From the NCBI RefSeq assembly GCF_042453785.1, contig NC_091667.1:32046001-32110000 (forward strand): DNA of 64,000 nt, read 5' to 3'. This document shows positions 46,773 to 58,636 of the stretch, piece by piece (position 1 is the first letter of the stretch; every line of letters starts with the position of its first letter). The position numbers were made by a program, and so were the translations under genes. This DNA comes from Malus domestica (lineage: Eukaryota > Streptophyta > Magnoliopsida > Rosales > Rosaceae). The notes beneath the pieces were generated by a model. It was not told the origin of the DNA. It searched no databases and saw only the letters and a program-made list of their open reading frames with translations.

Positions 46773-47412
46773 TAGCTACAACAACAACAACAACAACAAA
46801 GCCTTTTCCCACTAAGTGGGGTCGGCTATATGAATCCTAGAACGCCATTGCGCTCGGTTTTGTGTCATGTCCTCCGTTAGATCCAAGTACTCTAAGTCTT
46901 TTCTTAGAGTCTTTTCCAAAGTTTTCCTAGGTCTTCCTCTACCCTTTCGGCCCCGAACCTCTGTTCCGTAGTCACATCTTCGAACCGGAGCGTCAGTAGG
47001 CCTTCTTTGCACATGTCCAAACCACCGTAACTGATTTTCTCTCATCTTTCCTTCAACTTCGGCTACTCCTACTTTACCTCGGATATCCTCATTCACAATC
47101 TTCTCATTTCTCGTGTGCCCACACATCCCACGAAGCATCCCACGAAGCATCCTTATCTCCGCTACACCCATTTTGTGTACGTGTTGATGCTTCACCGCCC
47201 AACATTCTGTACCATACAACATCGCTGGCCTTATTGCCGTCCTATAAAATTTTCCCTTGAGCTTCAGTGACCTACGACAATCACACAACACGCCGGATGC
47301 ACTCTTACACTTCATCCATCCAGCTTGTATTCTATGGTTGAGATCTCCATCTAATTCTCCGTTCTCTTGCAAGATAGATCCTAGGTAGCGAAAACGGTCG
47401 CTTTTTGTGATC
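46773..47412 (-). mobile_element. RTE LINE fragment, C-terminal part and tail
   Basis: The minus strand reads the end of an RTE-type protein (from SDRFRYLGSILQ through RWFGHVQRRP and GRGRPRKT to HIADPT). A short 3' region and the tail (CAACAACAACAACAACAACAA on plus, 46780-46799) follow. It is 5'-truncated. It duplicates the C-terminal region also present at 51544-50936, so it is an independent copy. Confidence 0.85.
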
Positions 47413-48894
47413 GTCGCTAGATTGCTCCGGTCATTAGTGTGGATAAGTATATAAATGGATAGAGATAGGAAAGCAAACACTAGATGTACGTGGTTCACCC
47501 ATATTGGCTACGTCCATGAAATAGAGGAGTTCTCATTAATTGTGAAGGGTTTACACAAGTACATAGGTTCAAGCTCTCTTTTAGTGAGTACAAGTGAATG
47601 ATTTAGTACAAATGACATTAGGAAATATTGTGGGAGAATGATCTCGTAATCACGAAACTTCTAAGTTCCGGAGTGTGGTATCGTCTTGACTTGCCTTATC
47701 TGTCTCGTAGGTAGATGTGGCATCTTCTCTGGAAGTACTCTTCCTCCATCCAGGGGTGGTATCTTTAACTGGTGGAGATGCACAAGGTAATGTATCAATT
47801 TCACTTGAAGCTTACTTGTAGTTTCAGGCTTGGTCAAGTGCGATACAAACCATGTAGTAGGAGTCCTCCAAGTCGCCGAGCTAGGGGATCTGCTGAAAGA
47901 GGTGACAGACAAGGTAAGCAATCAGAGCTCCAAGCAATCAGTCCCAGATCAGAACTTTGATTTCGAGTTCCGGCTGATTGTTCACATTCTCCCTATCTTG
48001 CAGGCAGCATGAAGGATAAAGAGAAGAAAAATGAGAAGAGATGATATGGGATACTTTTGCTTTTGAAGAAGTAACTTTCCACAGGCTTATTCTTGAACTG
48101 GGCTGGAGGGTTTTCTGGTTTCCTCCAGAGTATAAGGCCGACTGAAGAATTTGAGGGTCAAAACAAGTCCATCAAATCTATAGTACGTTCGACCCTGTTG
48201 ATATGGGATACTTTTGCTTTGGACAGAGTAGTGGATGTATCGGCACGTGTGCTGTTACGCTTGTCTCCACATGCTTCCTTGTATCCTTCTCACTTGCCCT
48301 ATATGTTCCTCAGGCAGATGCGGTATCTTCCCTGGAAGCATAAGATGTTGAAAATGAGTACTCGAGAGCAATGCCAGGTAAGTATTCAAGTAAGGGGTTC
48401 CAGGCAGTCAGTTCCTGACTGGAAGCTTGATTCCAAGTGCTGACTGATTGCTCTCTTTCTCCTTGTCTTGTAGGTAAGAACAAGGCCAAAGGAAAAGACA
48501 GGGAAAAAACATGATATGGGATACTCTTGCTTTTAACCCTGATGATATGAGATATTCTTGCTCTAATATAGCTTGTTTGCAGAGGTATTATCTGGGGGAA
48601 AGAAAGCTGAATATTTCGAAAGGCTTCTTTGGGAGTGCCCTCTCAGATATGAGGAAGGGTTGAGCATTTTTGCAGGTCTGCCTGTCTGTTGGGGATGGAG
48701 GTCAACATATATAGGAGTCTCCCTAACAACAAGTAGTAATGCTATTCCCTTACCCTGCTTGGTCATAACACGGTAGTGGGAGCTGCCAGCTTCACATGTT
48801 TTAACTTTGTCAGAGCACTTTGAAAAAGTGGTCTGTGGTATCTGGAAAGCTGATGTTGCGTGTAAAGAATACAGACAAACTTTATCCAAGGAGA

Positions 48895-49140
48895 TCCGGC
48901 TCTTGAAGTTGGGAAAGTGGTGCCTCTTCGGTTTTCGAACAAGCAATCCTGTCGGAGATCTGGCTCTCGAGATTCGGAGAACGATGCCTTTTCGATTTTT
49001 GAGAAAGCCATCCTGCTAGGGGTCTGGCTCTCGAGATTCGGAGAGCGGTGTCTCTTCGATTTTTGAGAAAGTAATCATGTTGGGAGTCTGGCTCTCGAGA
49101 TTCGGAGGGCGGTGCCTCTTCGATTTTGGAGCATGCAGTC
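48895..49140. repeat. Tandem repeat, unit about 67-68 bp, 3-4 copies
   Basis: TCTGGCTCTCGAGATTCGGA followed by 'gagcggtgtctcttcgatttttgagaaag' recurs at about 48958, 49021 and 49087. Confidence 0.8.
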
Positions 49141-49569
49141 TTGTTGGAAGTGTTTTCTCGAATGTGAGAAAAGGTTGGGCATGTTTGCTAGTCTATCTTG
49201 CCACGAAGCACAGAGGTTGACACACAGGGACTTTCCAATTATCCAGCAGTGGTACTGTTCCTTTACCCTTGTGGGTAATAATATGGTAGCTAGACCTTCA
49301 AAATTTATGTGTCTAAACTTTGTTAGTGTTGTTTCTTTGCTATTCTTTTACCCTTCTTGGTCAGAGCGGTGTAGTGGGAGCTGCAAGCTTCACGTGTCTC
49401 AACTTTGTCAGAGAACTTTGGCAAAGTTATCTGTGGTACCCATGAGCTAATGTTGCGTATGGGAAGTGGGTGATTGAACAGTAAGATTCATGTGCTTTCT
49501 ACTTCACCAGAAATCTTCGACATAATGCCCATAATTTCCGCAAAGCTGACAGGTGCTGACAAGGCTGGA

Positions 49570-49775
49570 AAAGTAGGTGCCTCTTCGATTTCTAAGATCG
49601 GCCCTCGTGGTCTCTGAGCAGCCCAGCTTTTGAGAAAGCAAGCGCCTCTTCGATTTCTGAGATCGGCCTTCGTGGTCTTTGAGCAGCCCAACTTTTGAGA
49701 AAGCAAACGTCTCGTGGTCTCTGAGCAGCCCAGCTTTTGAGAAAGCAAACGCCTCTTCGATTTCTGAAGCTCCGT
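49570..49775. repeat. Tandem repeat, unit about 67 bp, about 3 copies
   Basis: 'gcctcttcgatttctgagatcgg' with GTGGTCTCTGAGCAGCCCAG and 'cttttgagaaagcaa' recurs at 49581, 49648 and, with an internal deletion, 49708. It shares 'cctcttcgattt' with the array at 48895, so both arrays derive from one unit. Confidence 0.8.
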
Positions 49776-49906
49776 CGAGTGCAAATTTTTATAGAGACTG
49801 GCATTAAGTTCCAAAGCACACTTGAATCTCCACCAGTAGAAGCTCCATTCTTGCACTTCTAAGATCTTGATTTGTCCGACCTCTTCTCTCTTCAACACAT
49901 TTGAAA

Positions 49907-50581
49907 ATGTCTGGCCCCTCCGACCGTCGTTTTGACTTGAACCTTGTTGAAGAGGCAGCCACGCCTTCTCCAGACAACATATGGCGCCCATCCTTCGTCT
50001 CCCCTACTGGTCCTCTTACTGTTGGGGATTCCGTGATGAAGAATGATATGACCGCTGCGGTAGTGGCCAGGAACCTTCTCACTCCCAAAGATAACAGACT
50101 ACTTTCCAAACGGTCTGATGAGTTGGCTGTTAAGGATTCTCTGGCTCTCAGTATTCAGTGTGCAGGTTCTGTGTCTAACATGGCCCAACGCTTATTTGCT
50201 CGAACCCGCCAAGTTGAATCATTGGCGGCTGAAGTGATGAGTCTCAAACAGGAGATTAGAGGGCTCAAGCATGAGAATAAACAGTTGCACCGGCTCGCAC
50301 ATGACTATGCTACAAACATGAAGAGGAAGCTTGACCAGATGAAGGAATCTGATGGTCAGGTTTTACTTCATCATCAGAGATTTGTGGGTTTGTTCCAAAG
50401 GCATTTATTGCCTTCGTCTTCTAGGGCTGCACCGCGTAATGAAGCTCCAAATGATCAACCTCTGCTGCCTCCTCCTTCTAGGGTTCTGTCCAGTACTGAG
50501 GCTCCAAATGATCCCCCTCCAGTGCCTGCTTTTTCTGGGGCTCTACCGACTACTGAGACTTCTCCTAAGCAACCTTTGTGA
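49907..50581 (+). CDS. Retroelement-associated coiled-coil protein, function unknown
   Basis: 224 residues from the ATG at 49907 (MSGPSDRRFDLNLVEE). A basic/polar first half contains SFVSPTGPLTVGDSVM. Residues about 95-147 have a heptad pattern typical of a coiled coil (VESLAAEVMSLKQEIRGLKH). The last 60 residues are Pro-rich with a repeated APNDxPxxPPxSR theme. No polymerase, zinc knuckle or membrane segment is present. A gag-like structural role in a non-coding element or a captured host gene are both possible. I recall similar predicted proteins in apple but know no function. It has better codon structure than its surroundings. Confidence 0.55.
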   Translation: MSGPSDRRFDLNLVEEAATPSPDNIWRPSFVSPTGPLTVGDSVMKNDMTAAVVARNLLTPKDNRLLSKRSDELAVKDSLALSIQCAGSVSNMAQRLFARTRQVESLAAEVMSLKQEIRGLKHENKQLHRLAHDYATNMKRKLDQMKESDGQVLLHHQRFVGLFQRHLLPSSSRAAPRNEAPNDQPLLPPPSRVLSSTEAPNDPPPVPAFSGALPTTETSPKQPL

Positions 50582-50849
50582 AGGCTTCCTCTTGTTTGTT
50601 TATTTTGACTCATGTATATGTACATATTTGTGACTTATCGGGGATATCAATAAATAGCTTTCTTTCATTTCAACGTATTGTGTTGAATACACCAAAGCCT
50701 TCTTCGCTAAGTTCTCTGAATTTTCTTTTGTTGAAGCTTGTATGTTGAAGCTTTGTGAGTGGAGCATGTAGGTTGAGGTAGTATTCCCTTAATTTCCCGA
50801 GTGAGGAAAACTTCTCGGTTGGAGACTTGGAAAATCCAAGTCACTGAGT

Positions 50850-53330
50850 GGGATCGGCTATATGAATCTTTGAACGCCATTGTGCTCGATCATGTGTCAT
50901 GTCCTCCGTTAGATCCAAGTACTCTAAGTCTTTTCTTAGAGTCTATTCCAAAGTTTTCCTAGGTCTTCCTCTACCCCTTCGGCCCTGAACCTCTGTCCCA
51001 TAGTCGCATCTTCTAATCGGAGCATCAATAGGCCTTCTTTGCACATGTCCAAACCACCGTAACCGATTTTCTCCATCTTTCCTTCAATTTCGGCTACTCC
51101 TACTTTACCCCGGATATCCTCATTCCTAATCTTATCCTTTCTTGTGTGCCCACACATCCAACGAAGCATCCTCATCTCCGCTACACCCATTTTGTGTACA
51201 TGTTGATGCTTCACCGCCCAACATTCTGTGCCATACAGCATCGCCGGCCTTATTGTCGTCCTATAAAATTTTCCCTTGAGCTTCAGTGACATACGACGGT
51301 CACACAATACGCCGGATGCACGCTTCCACTTCATCCATCCAGCTTGTATTCTATGGTTGAGATCTCCATCTAATTCTCTGTTCTTTTGCAAGATAGATCC
51401 TAGGTAACGAAAACGATCGCTCTTTGGTATTTCTTGATCTCCGATCCTCACCCCTAACTCGTTTTGGCCTCCATTTGCACTGAACTTGCACTCCATATAT
51501 TCTGTCTTTGATCGGCTTAGGCGAAGACCTTTAGATTCCAACACTTCTCTCCAAAGGTTAAGCTTTGCATTTACCCCTTCCTAAGTTTCATCTATCAACA
51601 CTATATCGTCTGCGAAAAGCATACACCAAGGAATATCATCTTGAATATGTCCTGTTAACTCATCCATTACCAACGCAAAAAGGTAAGGACTTAAGGATGA
51701 GCCTTGATGTAATCCTACAGTTATGGGAAAACTTTCGGTTTGTCCTTCATGAGTTCTTACGGCAGTCTTTGCTCCTTCATACATATCCTTTATAGCTTGG
51801 ATATATGCTACTTGTACTCCTTTCTTCTCTAAAATCCTCCAAAGAATGTCTCTTGGGACCCTATCATACGCTTTTTCCAAATCTATAAAGACCATGTGTA
51901 AGTCCTTTTTCCCATCTCTATATCTTTCCATCAATCTTCGTAAGAGATAGATTGCCTCCATGGTTGAGCGCCCTGGCATGAACCCGAATTGGTTGTCCGA
52001 AACCCGTGTCTCTTGCCTCAATCTATGCTCAATGACTCTCTCCCAGAACTTCATTGTATGACTCATTAGCTTAATACCCCTATAGTTCATGCAATTTTGT
52101 ACGTCGCCCTTATTCTTGTAGATAGGCACCAAAGTGCTCGTTCGCCACTCATTTGGCATCTTCTTCGTTTTCAAAATCCTATTGAAAAGGTCAGTGAGCC
52201 ATGTTATACCTGTCTCTCCCAAAACTTTCCACACTTCGATTGGTATATCGTCTGGGCCTACTGCTTTTCTATGCTTCATCTTCTTCAAAGCTACAACCAC
52301 TTCTTCCTTCTGGATTCGACGATAAAAAGAGTAGTTTCTACACTCTTCTGAGTTACTCAACTCCCCTAAAGAAGCACTCCTTTCATGTCCTTCATTGAAA
52401 AGATTATGAAAATAACCTCTCCATCTATCTTTAACCGCGTTCTCTGTAGCAAGAACCTTTCCATCCTCATCCTTGATGCACCTCACTTGGTTTAGGTCCC
52501 TTGTCTTCTTTTCCCTTGCTCTAGCTAGTTTATAGATATCCAACTCTCCTTCTTTGGTATCTAGTCGCTTATACATATCGTCATAAGCCGCTAACTTAGC
52601 TTCTCTCACAGCTTTCTTCGCCTCTTGCTTCGCTTTTCTATACCTTTCACCATTTTCATCGGTCCTATCCTTGTATAAGGCTTTACAACATTCCTTCTTA
52701 GCCTTCACCTTTGTTTGTACCTCCTCATTCCACCACCAAGATTCCTTTTGGTGTGGGGCAAAGCCCTTGGACTCTCCTAACACCTCTTTTGCTACTTTTC
52801 GGATACAACTAGCCATGGAATCCCACATTTGGCTAGCTTCCCCCTCTATATCCCACACACACTGGGTGATTACTTTCTCTTTGAAAATGACTTGTTTTTC
52901 TTCTTTTAGATTCCACCATCTAGTCCTTGGGCACTTCCAAGTCTTGTTCTTTTTTCTCACTCTTTTGATATGTACATCCATCACCAACAAGCGATGTTGA
53001 TTAGCCACGCTCTCTCCTGGTATAACTTTGCAATCCTTACAAGTTATACGATCCCCTTTCCTCATTAGAAGAAAATCTATTTGTGTTTTTGACGACCCAC
53101 TCTTGTAGGTGATCACATGTTCTTCTCTCTTCTTAAAGAAGGTGTTGGCTAAGAAGAGATCATATGCCATTGCAAAATCCAAGATAGCTTCCCCATCCTC
53201 GTTTCTCTCCCCAAAACCATGGCCACCATGAAAACCTCCATAGTTGCCTGTCTCCCTGCCCACGTGTCCATTTAAATCTCCTCCTATAAATAACTTCTCC
53301 GTCTGAGCAATTCCTTGCACCAAGTCACCA
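50850..53330 (-). mobile_element. RTE-type LINE, endonuclease to C-terminus, 5'-truncated
   Basis: The minus strand reads an AP-type endonuclease C-terminal half ([23 protein letters not shown]), a long reverse transcriptase ([60 protein letters not shown]) and a C-terminal domain (51544-50936). One TAG follows DET at 51580, and a frame break occurs near 51050. The N-terminal endonuclease part is missing. It lies inside the interior of the 45439-56365 element. Confidence 0.9.
51581..53323 (-). pseudogene. RTE LINE endonuclease-reverse transcriptase frame
   Basis: About 580 codons open in one frame, covering endonuclease motifs GGDLNGHVG and a degenerate NQHR (normally SDHR-like) plus reverse transcriptase through the ADDIVL catalytic box. 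It ends at an in-frame TAG. The same protein continues in frame after the stop (EGVNAKLNLWREVLESKG), so the TAG is a nonsense mutation, not the natural end. A copy with the same order but far more damage lies at 12955-14440. Confidence 0.85.
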
Positions 53331-55604
53331 GTCTACAATTCAATTAAGAATCCCTTGAACAAAATTTTCTAATAATTCCCACTTTGATGAAGATTTATTC
53401 AAACATTTGTTCAAGTATAGAGATTATTAGTGTTGAAAACCTGTATAAAACTTTAGCTTTTCAATTTGATTGTAGAAATCATCCAAACGTCAAATGAAAA
53501 ACCAATTTTCTACACAAGTAAAATCTAATTATAGATTATTTTCACATGTATCAGGTTCAACCTAAAGTTACTAAGCTACAATCTACACCAATGGCTATTG
53601 CCAATACATACTTAGATATCAAGAAACTGATTTCAATCATATTCCAGATTTCAATCAGATATCGATCATCGTTTGCATGACTACCAATTCTAGAATGATA
53701 AAAGCACAATGCTTACAATGTTTTAATCTCCAAACCATATATTCCTTTTCCTGCTGTGAATAAAACTTTGGCAGCAACATATGGCATTAGAACAATTAAT
53801 CATGCTATAGAAAAAAACTGTAGCAATCATCATACGAATTTTATACATGCATAAAGCATTAGGATTTCTTATCACAAGTTCATGGTCGAGGTATTCACTG
53901 AAGAAGACATGGAAAAATCGTTGAGATGCATGTTTATAACATACCTTTAGTTAAAACTATAAGCAACCATTCATTCTTTATTGTACACCCACCATTATAG
54001 GATATTTTCATGCAATTATATCAAGTATATGGCAGCACACATGCAGTAGCACCATCTGCTGTCTTCTGACAGCACGCATGGGAAAGATTTGTGTAACAAA
54101 CATGGGAAAGAAGTCTGAAGGTTACACTTTAACAGTAACCACATGGGAATGCTTCTGACAGCATACATGGGAAAGAATGAAGGCATTAGAATGATACCTC
54201 AGCATCTGCTTCTGCCTGCATAACACAGCAGCGGCACAATCTCAAATCGTGAAGATTCCCAGTCCTTAAATCTATCCTGATACGCCAGTTGAAATCATCT
54301 AGAAAACTGTAAGGACTATCTTAACAAGACATGGAAAACTTGAAACCATCATTAGTGATTGTTAAATGCATGTTTATATCACACCTTTGGGCAAGAGATA
54401 TAAACTGCCATTGACCTTCACTGTATAGCCATCATTCAAGGATCTTATCATGCAATTATTACAAGTCTTTGGACAAGAATATAGCCTGATCTACATGATG
54501 CCATACACTGATTAAAACTACCAATAATTTATACATCCCCTTCTTTGGAAAAGAATGTGAACATTTCTTGAGTTTTAAACCACAAACATTCTTCCTTTAC
54601 TGTAATTGAACAATGTTCTTGACATTTACTGCAAACCAAACTGTTAGTATAGTAGCAGAAAAGATAAAACTCAAAGTGATATAGTTCCAACAATATACAG
54701 ATCATTATATTGATCACAGCAGAAATAGATGAAAACTGCATTCTCACTGCAGCCAAACACATTGCATATGCAGATCATAAAGCCACTTCATCTTCCATTT
54801 TTAAATAAATGGGATATAATCATACTAATAAACTAATGAAAAACATCATTTGATTAGTCATGTCCCAGAGCATGCACTCAATCTGTTGTTTAACGAGGAA
54901 ACTTTACCAGAAGAATACAGCAGCAGATAGCACACACACTGCAGTATAATTTTACTATACATTCTCGCAATGTTCATTTACACACCATCGTCTCGCAATG
55001 TTCATTTACACACCATCAACGGGTGCATGAAAATAGTTTATTTTCAACTTTACTTGCATGCACCCAAGGAGATCAAGGAAGAAAAGTGAAATAAAAAACG
55101 CATGCTTATGAAGAGAAAAATTTACGAGCATGCAACATAGCACAAAAACAAACCACTCAAAATTTCCCTTCTTTGTAGAATTTGCCTAATTCTGTGTCTT
55201 TTCAACCAAGATGAACGCCACATGCAGGTTCTCTAAGCAGAGATTGAGTTTCACAAGTTTGGTGATCTAATCATCCTTTTACTTGTTCTTGCATATATAA
55301 ACAATCAAGAAACATTACAGGAACTTGCAATTAGGAATTAGGCAACAAGATATCGAGGCAACCATGAACCAAGAAATCAAAATAGTCATAAATAAATGCC
55401 TCAAAATAATAAATGAAACTATCATTAACCAAGGCAGCCATGAAGTAGGGAATTAGATGTTGTCATGAATCAAGGCAACAATCACCGATGCTAACATTAG
55501 GGGCTAGGTTGAGGCAATTTTCTTCCCCGTACAGCAAATATTTCCAGTAAATGATATAGGTATAAATGTTAAGATAATTAAGTTTGAATCCAAGTAGACT
55601 AACC
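53331..55604 (-). other. Interior of the LTR element (near primer site), non-coding
   Basis: No gag, protease, integrase or reverse transcriptase was seen. Small repeats: 'catgggaaag' four times between 54078 and 54172, and a 28-bp exact tandem duplication (tctcgcaatgttcatttaca...) at 54963-55017. This is the leader-like part of a non-autonomous element. Confidence 0.6.
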
Positions 55605-55618
55605 ATGCTCTGATACCA
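55605..55618 (-). other. Primer-binding site (initiator Met tRNA type)
   Basis: The minus strand reads TTGGTATCAGAGCA two bases from the LTR end at 55621. This is the standard site in many plant LTR elements and it fixes the orientation. Confidence 0.85.
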
Positions 55619-55620
55619 AA

Positions 55621-56365
55621 TGTAGGAACTATAAATGGTTAGTCTTCAACAAGGATCACAAACAACATCGTCCCCTTGCGAAGACCACCATGAGACTTCT
55701 CAAAGGCAGCTTTTGTCATCAGCCTCAAGCCGGAGGTTAGAGCGCCTGATGCAGCCAAGTCAGCAAAGAAGGACTGGATGAATTCAGGACGCATCAACGA
55801 CAGATCCCCGACCATTCCACTTTGAACATGGGCATCTGCAACCCCAAATGCAGCAACACATGCGCATATACCGATATAAGGTCCAACTCCTCCGCCCGCA
55901 GATGTGGCTACATCCACAATTATAAGCATCAAGATAGCGAGGAAGAAGAGAGCATATCCAATTAAATTCCGCTTTCTGGTGTCAACCTTTGCTTCATGGT
56001 ATGCTGAGAACCCATCTGTCCAACAACAAAGACAGCAGCAACACCAACTGAAAGATCTGGTGCAGGCTGTGTTTACTGGTAACGCATAAGAACTCTGATT
56101 ACAGAACGTGTTCTTTGTGAGCAGGGAATCCTTTATTATATTGAACTGAACTTCTCCAACTTCCATCTATCATGATGATTGGATAGCAACTGCTATAAAC
56201 TGCAGCCATCAGTTTCCTTTGACGTGGAGCAATGCAGGCATCCTTATCACGTCCCATATCCCTGAATTCTAGGAGATCAGTTATTGACATGGCCATGACT
56301 CCTAATTGGTTTAAACCCATGTTTAGGTATCCTTATCATGATATGTGTAAGTTCAAAACCTAACA
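55621..56365 (-). repeat. 5' LTR of the minus-strand element
   Basis: 745 bp, about nine differences from 45439-46183. It contains the second ENT-like frame. Confidence 0.9.
55639..56166 (-). pseudogene. ENT fragment inside LTR, copy 2
   Basis: It has the same 175-codon frame as at 45457-45984 with VDTRKRN instead of VDTKKRN; other differences are synonymous or outside the frame. Being in the 5' LTR, it lies downstream of the putative LTR start and upstream of the primer site. It could therefore be in LTR-initiated RNA, depending on where transcription begins. Confidence 0.8.
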
Positions 56366-56370
56366 GCATC

Positions 56371-58636
56371 TCCCAGGATAGGACTACACATATTCCACGG
56401 TTTGCAAATAACGTATCTTCGTAATATAAATCTCATAATCGGAACCGTTTAATTTCTTAATATCACTTGAAGATCATTCCTACAAAAAATCATGCGACTC
56501 GGAAATCATTTATGCATCCAAATATATAGAACAATTTGATTGTGTGAGTGTCAAGTAACTTATTCATAATGAACCGTCTATTTATTTGATACATATGGAT
56601 GACTAAACAATCGTCGATTTAAATGATTTTTTTTTTTTTTGGATAATTGATAGGGGAATTATTTTCTATATTTTCATGTCAATAATCCCTAAATTTTGTC
56701 AAGGAACTGGTTTTTAAAAGAGCCTTACTACTTTTCTTTCTCAATTTCAGTCAAGCTGGGGCAGTAAGAACGTTTTTTTGTGATGAATCGACTTTACATA
56801 GTATTTTCTATGCAATGCTAATTGCAGAAGGAAGCTAAGAGGTTGAAGATGTTGTGTCCAAGTCTCATATTTTTCTATGAAGCCAAACATTCCAGTTTTG
56901 CAAGTTAATTTTTGTAGAAGTTGCATTTTCCTTCTGAACTGCGTATGTGTAATGAAGATTCAGAGTCTTTTAGATTTTTCCTAGTAACGTGTGATATATG
57001 CTTTGGAAAGATAAGACATAGAGCTACAAATTTTATACTTTTTTAGAATTTTACAGATGCTGAATTAACTCCAAATTTGACGTGTAAGACAGATGATGAT
57101 TTCGCAAATCAAGAAGAATTCTTTTCCTAATTTGTGTAATTAATTGTTTAGGAATTTGTTTGTTATAGAAGAATTTCTACCATACTTTTTGGGGGTTTTC
57201 AATATAAATAGAGCGTTCTAAGCTCTCTCTCCCCATACCATCTTATTATACCATATTATTATGTCACCATCACCATCTACACATTTCATGAAGAGCTTGG
57301 GGACATGCCTTGTCATGGATTCCCGGTCCTATCTTTCTTTTATTTTTGTTTTTACATGTAACTAATTTATTTCCTAAGGTCTATGATGAAGCCAAGTTGT
57401 GAATAGGCAAAGTATTTGTTAATTGTTATCTGATTATATATCATGTTATATTCATAATCTATGTGCTTATTTTATTTTAAGTTTGGATTTCTAATGACTT
57501 TTTTCATCTAGATACTTGAATAAACCTACAAGGATGACCAATACCAGGTTAGTTTTGGCTGACATGATTCCTTTATGCGTAATGAGTTTCTTTGTGTCAA
57601 TGTATGCCAAACCGTGGATATAATTCTTGTAGAGATATAGCTTTCAAAAAAAAAAAAAAAAATCTTGTAGAGATACACGAATTGACCACTACTAATTCAT
57701 ACCTTTGAAAGAAGAGCCTTTAACATTAACATGGTGATCAAATAGTAGTTGACTTTAAAAAAAGTAAAAAGAATTATTTGGGTGGACTCATAACCTTAGA
57801 CTTCATTGTTTCTCAACTTATTATTGGCATATGTTATTTTATTCACTTGTCTTTATGATTTTATTGTTAATTTTAATCTAATCAATCCTTCAATTCAATC
57901 TGTCATTTCTTATTAAAGCAATTCATGTGGAACCGGCCGGCCTCGTATTTGCATATCTTACACAATTAATTCGTGCGTTGAGTTTAATTTAATTTAGTTT
58001 GAACTGATATATTATTTTAGTTAGTTTAATATACATGTGTTGGTTCAATGATTTTCTGCATATCACCAATTCAAAAGTTAATGAATAATACTTTGCACTT
58101 CACCCACGAGTGAAGCATATATTTCGAACAGAATGTACAATATTTAACCATTTGCGATTAACATATCAATGTACATATTTCACCATTTGCAAATGACGTA
58201 TCTTCATAGTATAAGATCTATAATTAGAACTGTTCAATAACTTCAATTTCTTGATATTCTTTTGAAAATCAGCTCTAAACATAAATTTAAATCAGTGTTT
58301 TTTTATGCATCCAAATGTATAGAACAAATTGGTTGTATGAATGTCAAAGAAGAAATTGACTGTGTGAGTGTCAAATAACGTATTCAAAACAAATCGTCAA
58401 TTTATTTCATATAGATACTCAATAGCCTCCCATTTGAATTACTTTTTGTATGATGATCCCCTAAAGAAGATTAGGAAATAATAATTACAATTTTAACGGT
58501 TCTGATTATAAGATTTGTAAAGCAAAAATATAATATTCGCAAGTTGTAAAATATGAGTCAAAGTTCAAAGGACCTAACTGAAATACCCCAAAAAAAATTG
58601 GGGAGGGGGGATCTTAAGTTGGATAAATAAATAAAA
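56371..58636. other. Intergenic DNA, no gene recognised
   Basis: AT-rich. Bases 56380-56610 and 58150-58440 are diverged copies of one another ('tttgcaaat.acgtatcttc', 'aaccgttcaat', 'aatgaccgtc.atttattt'-like phrases), which suggests an old duplication or repeat family. No open frame is supported. Confidence 0.4.

Larger units (their letters stand above)
47413..50845 (+). mobile_element. Nested non-coding retroelement with one conserved frame
   Basis: The segment between two LINE copies has no polymerase. It contains the recurrent phrase 'gatatgggatacttttgctt' (48040, 48202, 48515), two sets of about 67-bp tandem repeats and one long open frame (49907-50581). It begins near 47430 with 'gtgtggataagtatataaatgg'. 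Boundaries and class are uncertain; it resembles large non-coding LTR derivatives frequent in apple-type genomes (memory, not checked). Confidence 0.45.
45434..56370 (-). mobile_element. LTR retrotransposon with host-gene fragment in its LTRs
   Basis: LTRs of exactly 745 bp at 45439-46183 and 55621-56365 begin TGTAGGAAC and end CCTAACA on the plus strand. The target duplication GCATC is at 45434-45438 and 56366-56370. Orientation is minus: next to the right LTR the minus strand reads TTTGGTATCAGAGC (initiator-Met primer site, 55618-55605). Next to the left LTR it reads AAAAGTGGGAGAA as purine tract. I counted about nine differences between LTRs (about 1.2%), so the insertion is recent. The 9.4-kb interior has no gag-pol; it is non-autonomous and carries nested LINEs and another non-coding element. 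Each LTR carries an ENT-like coding fragment. Confidence 0.9.
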
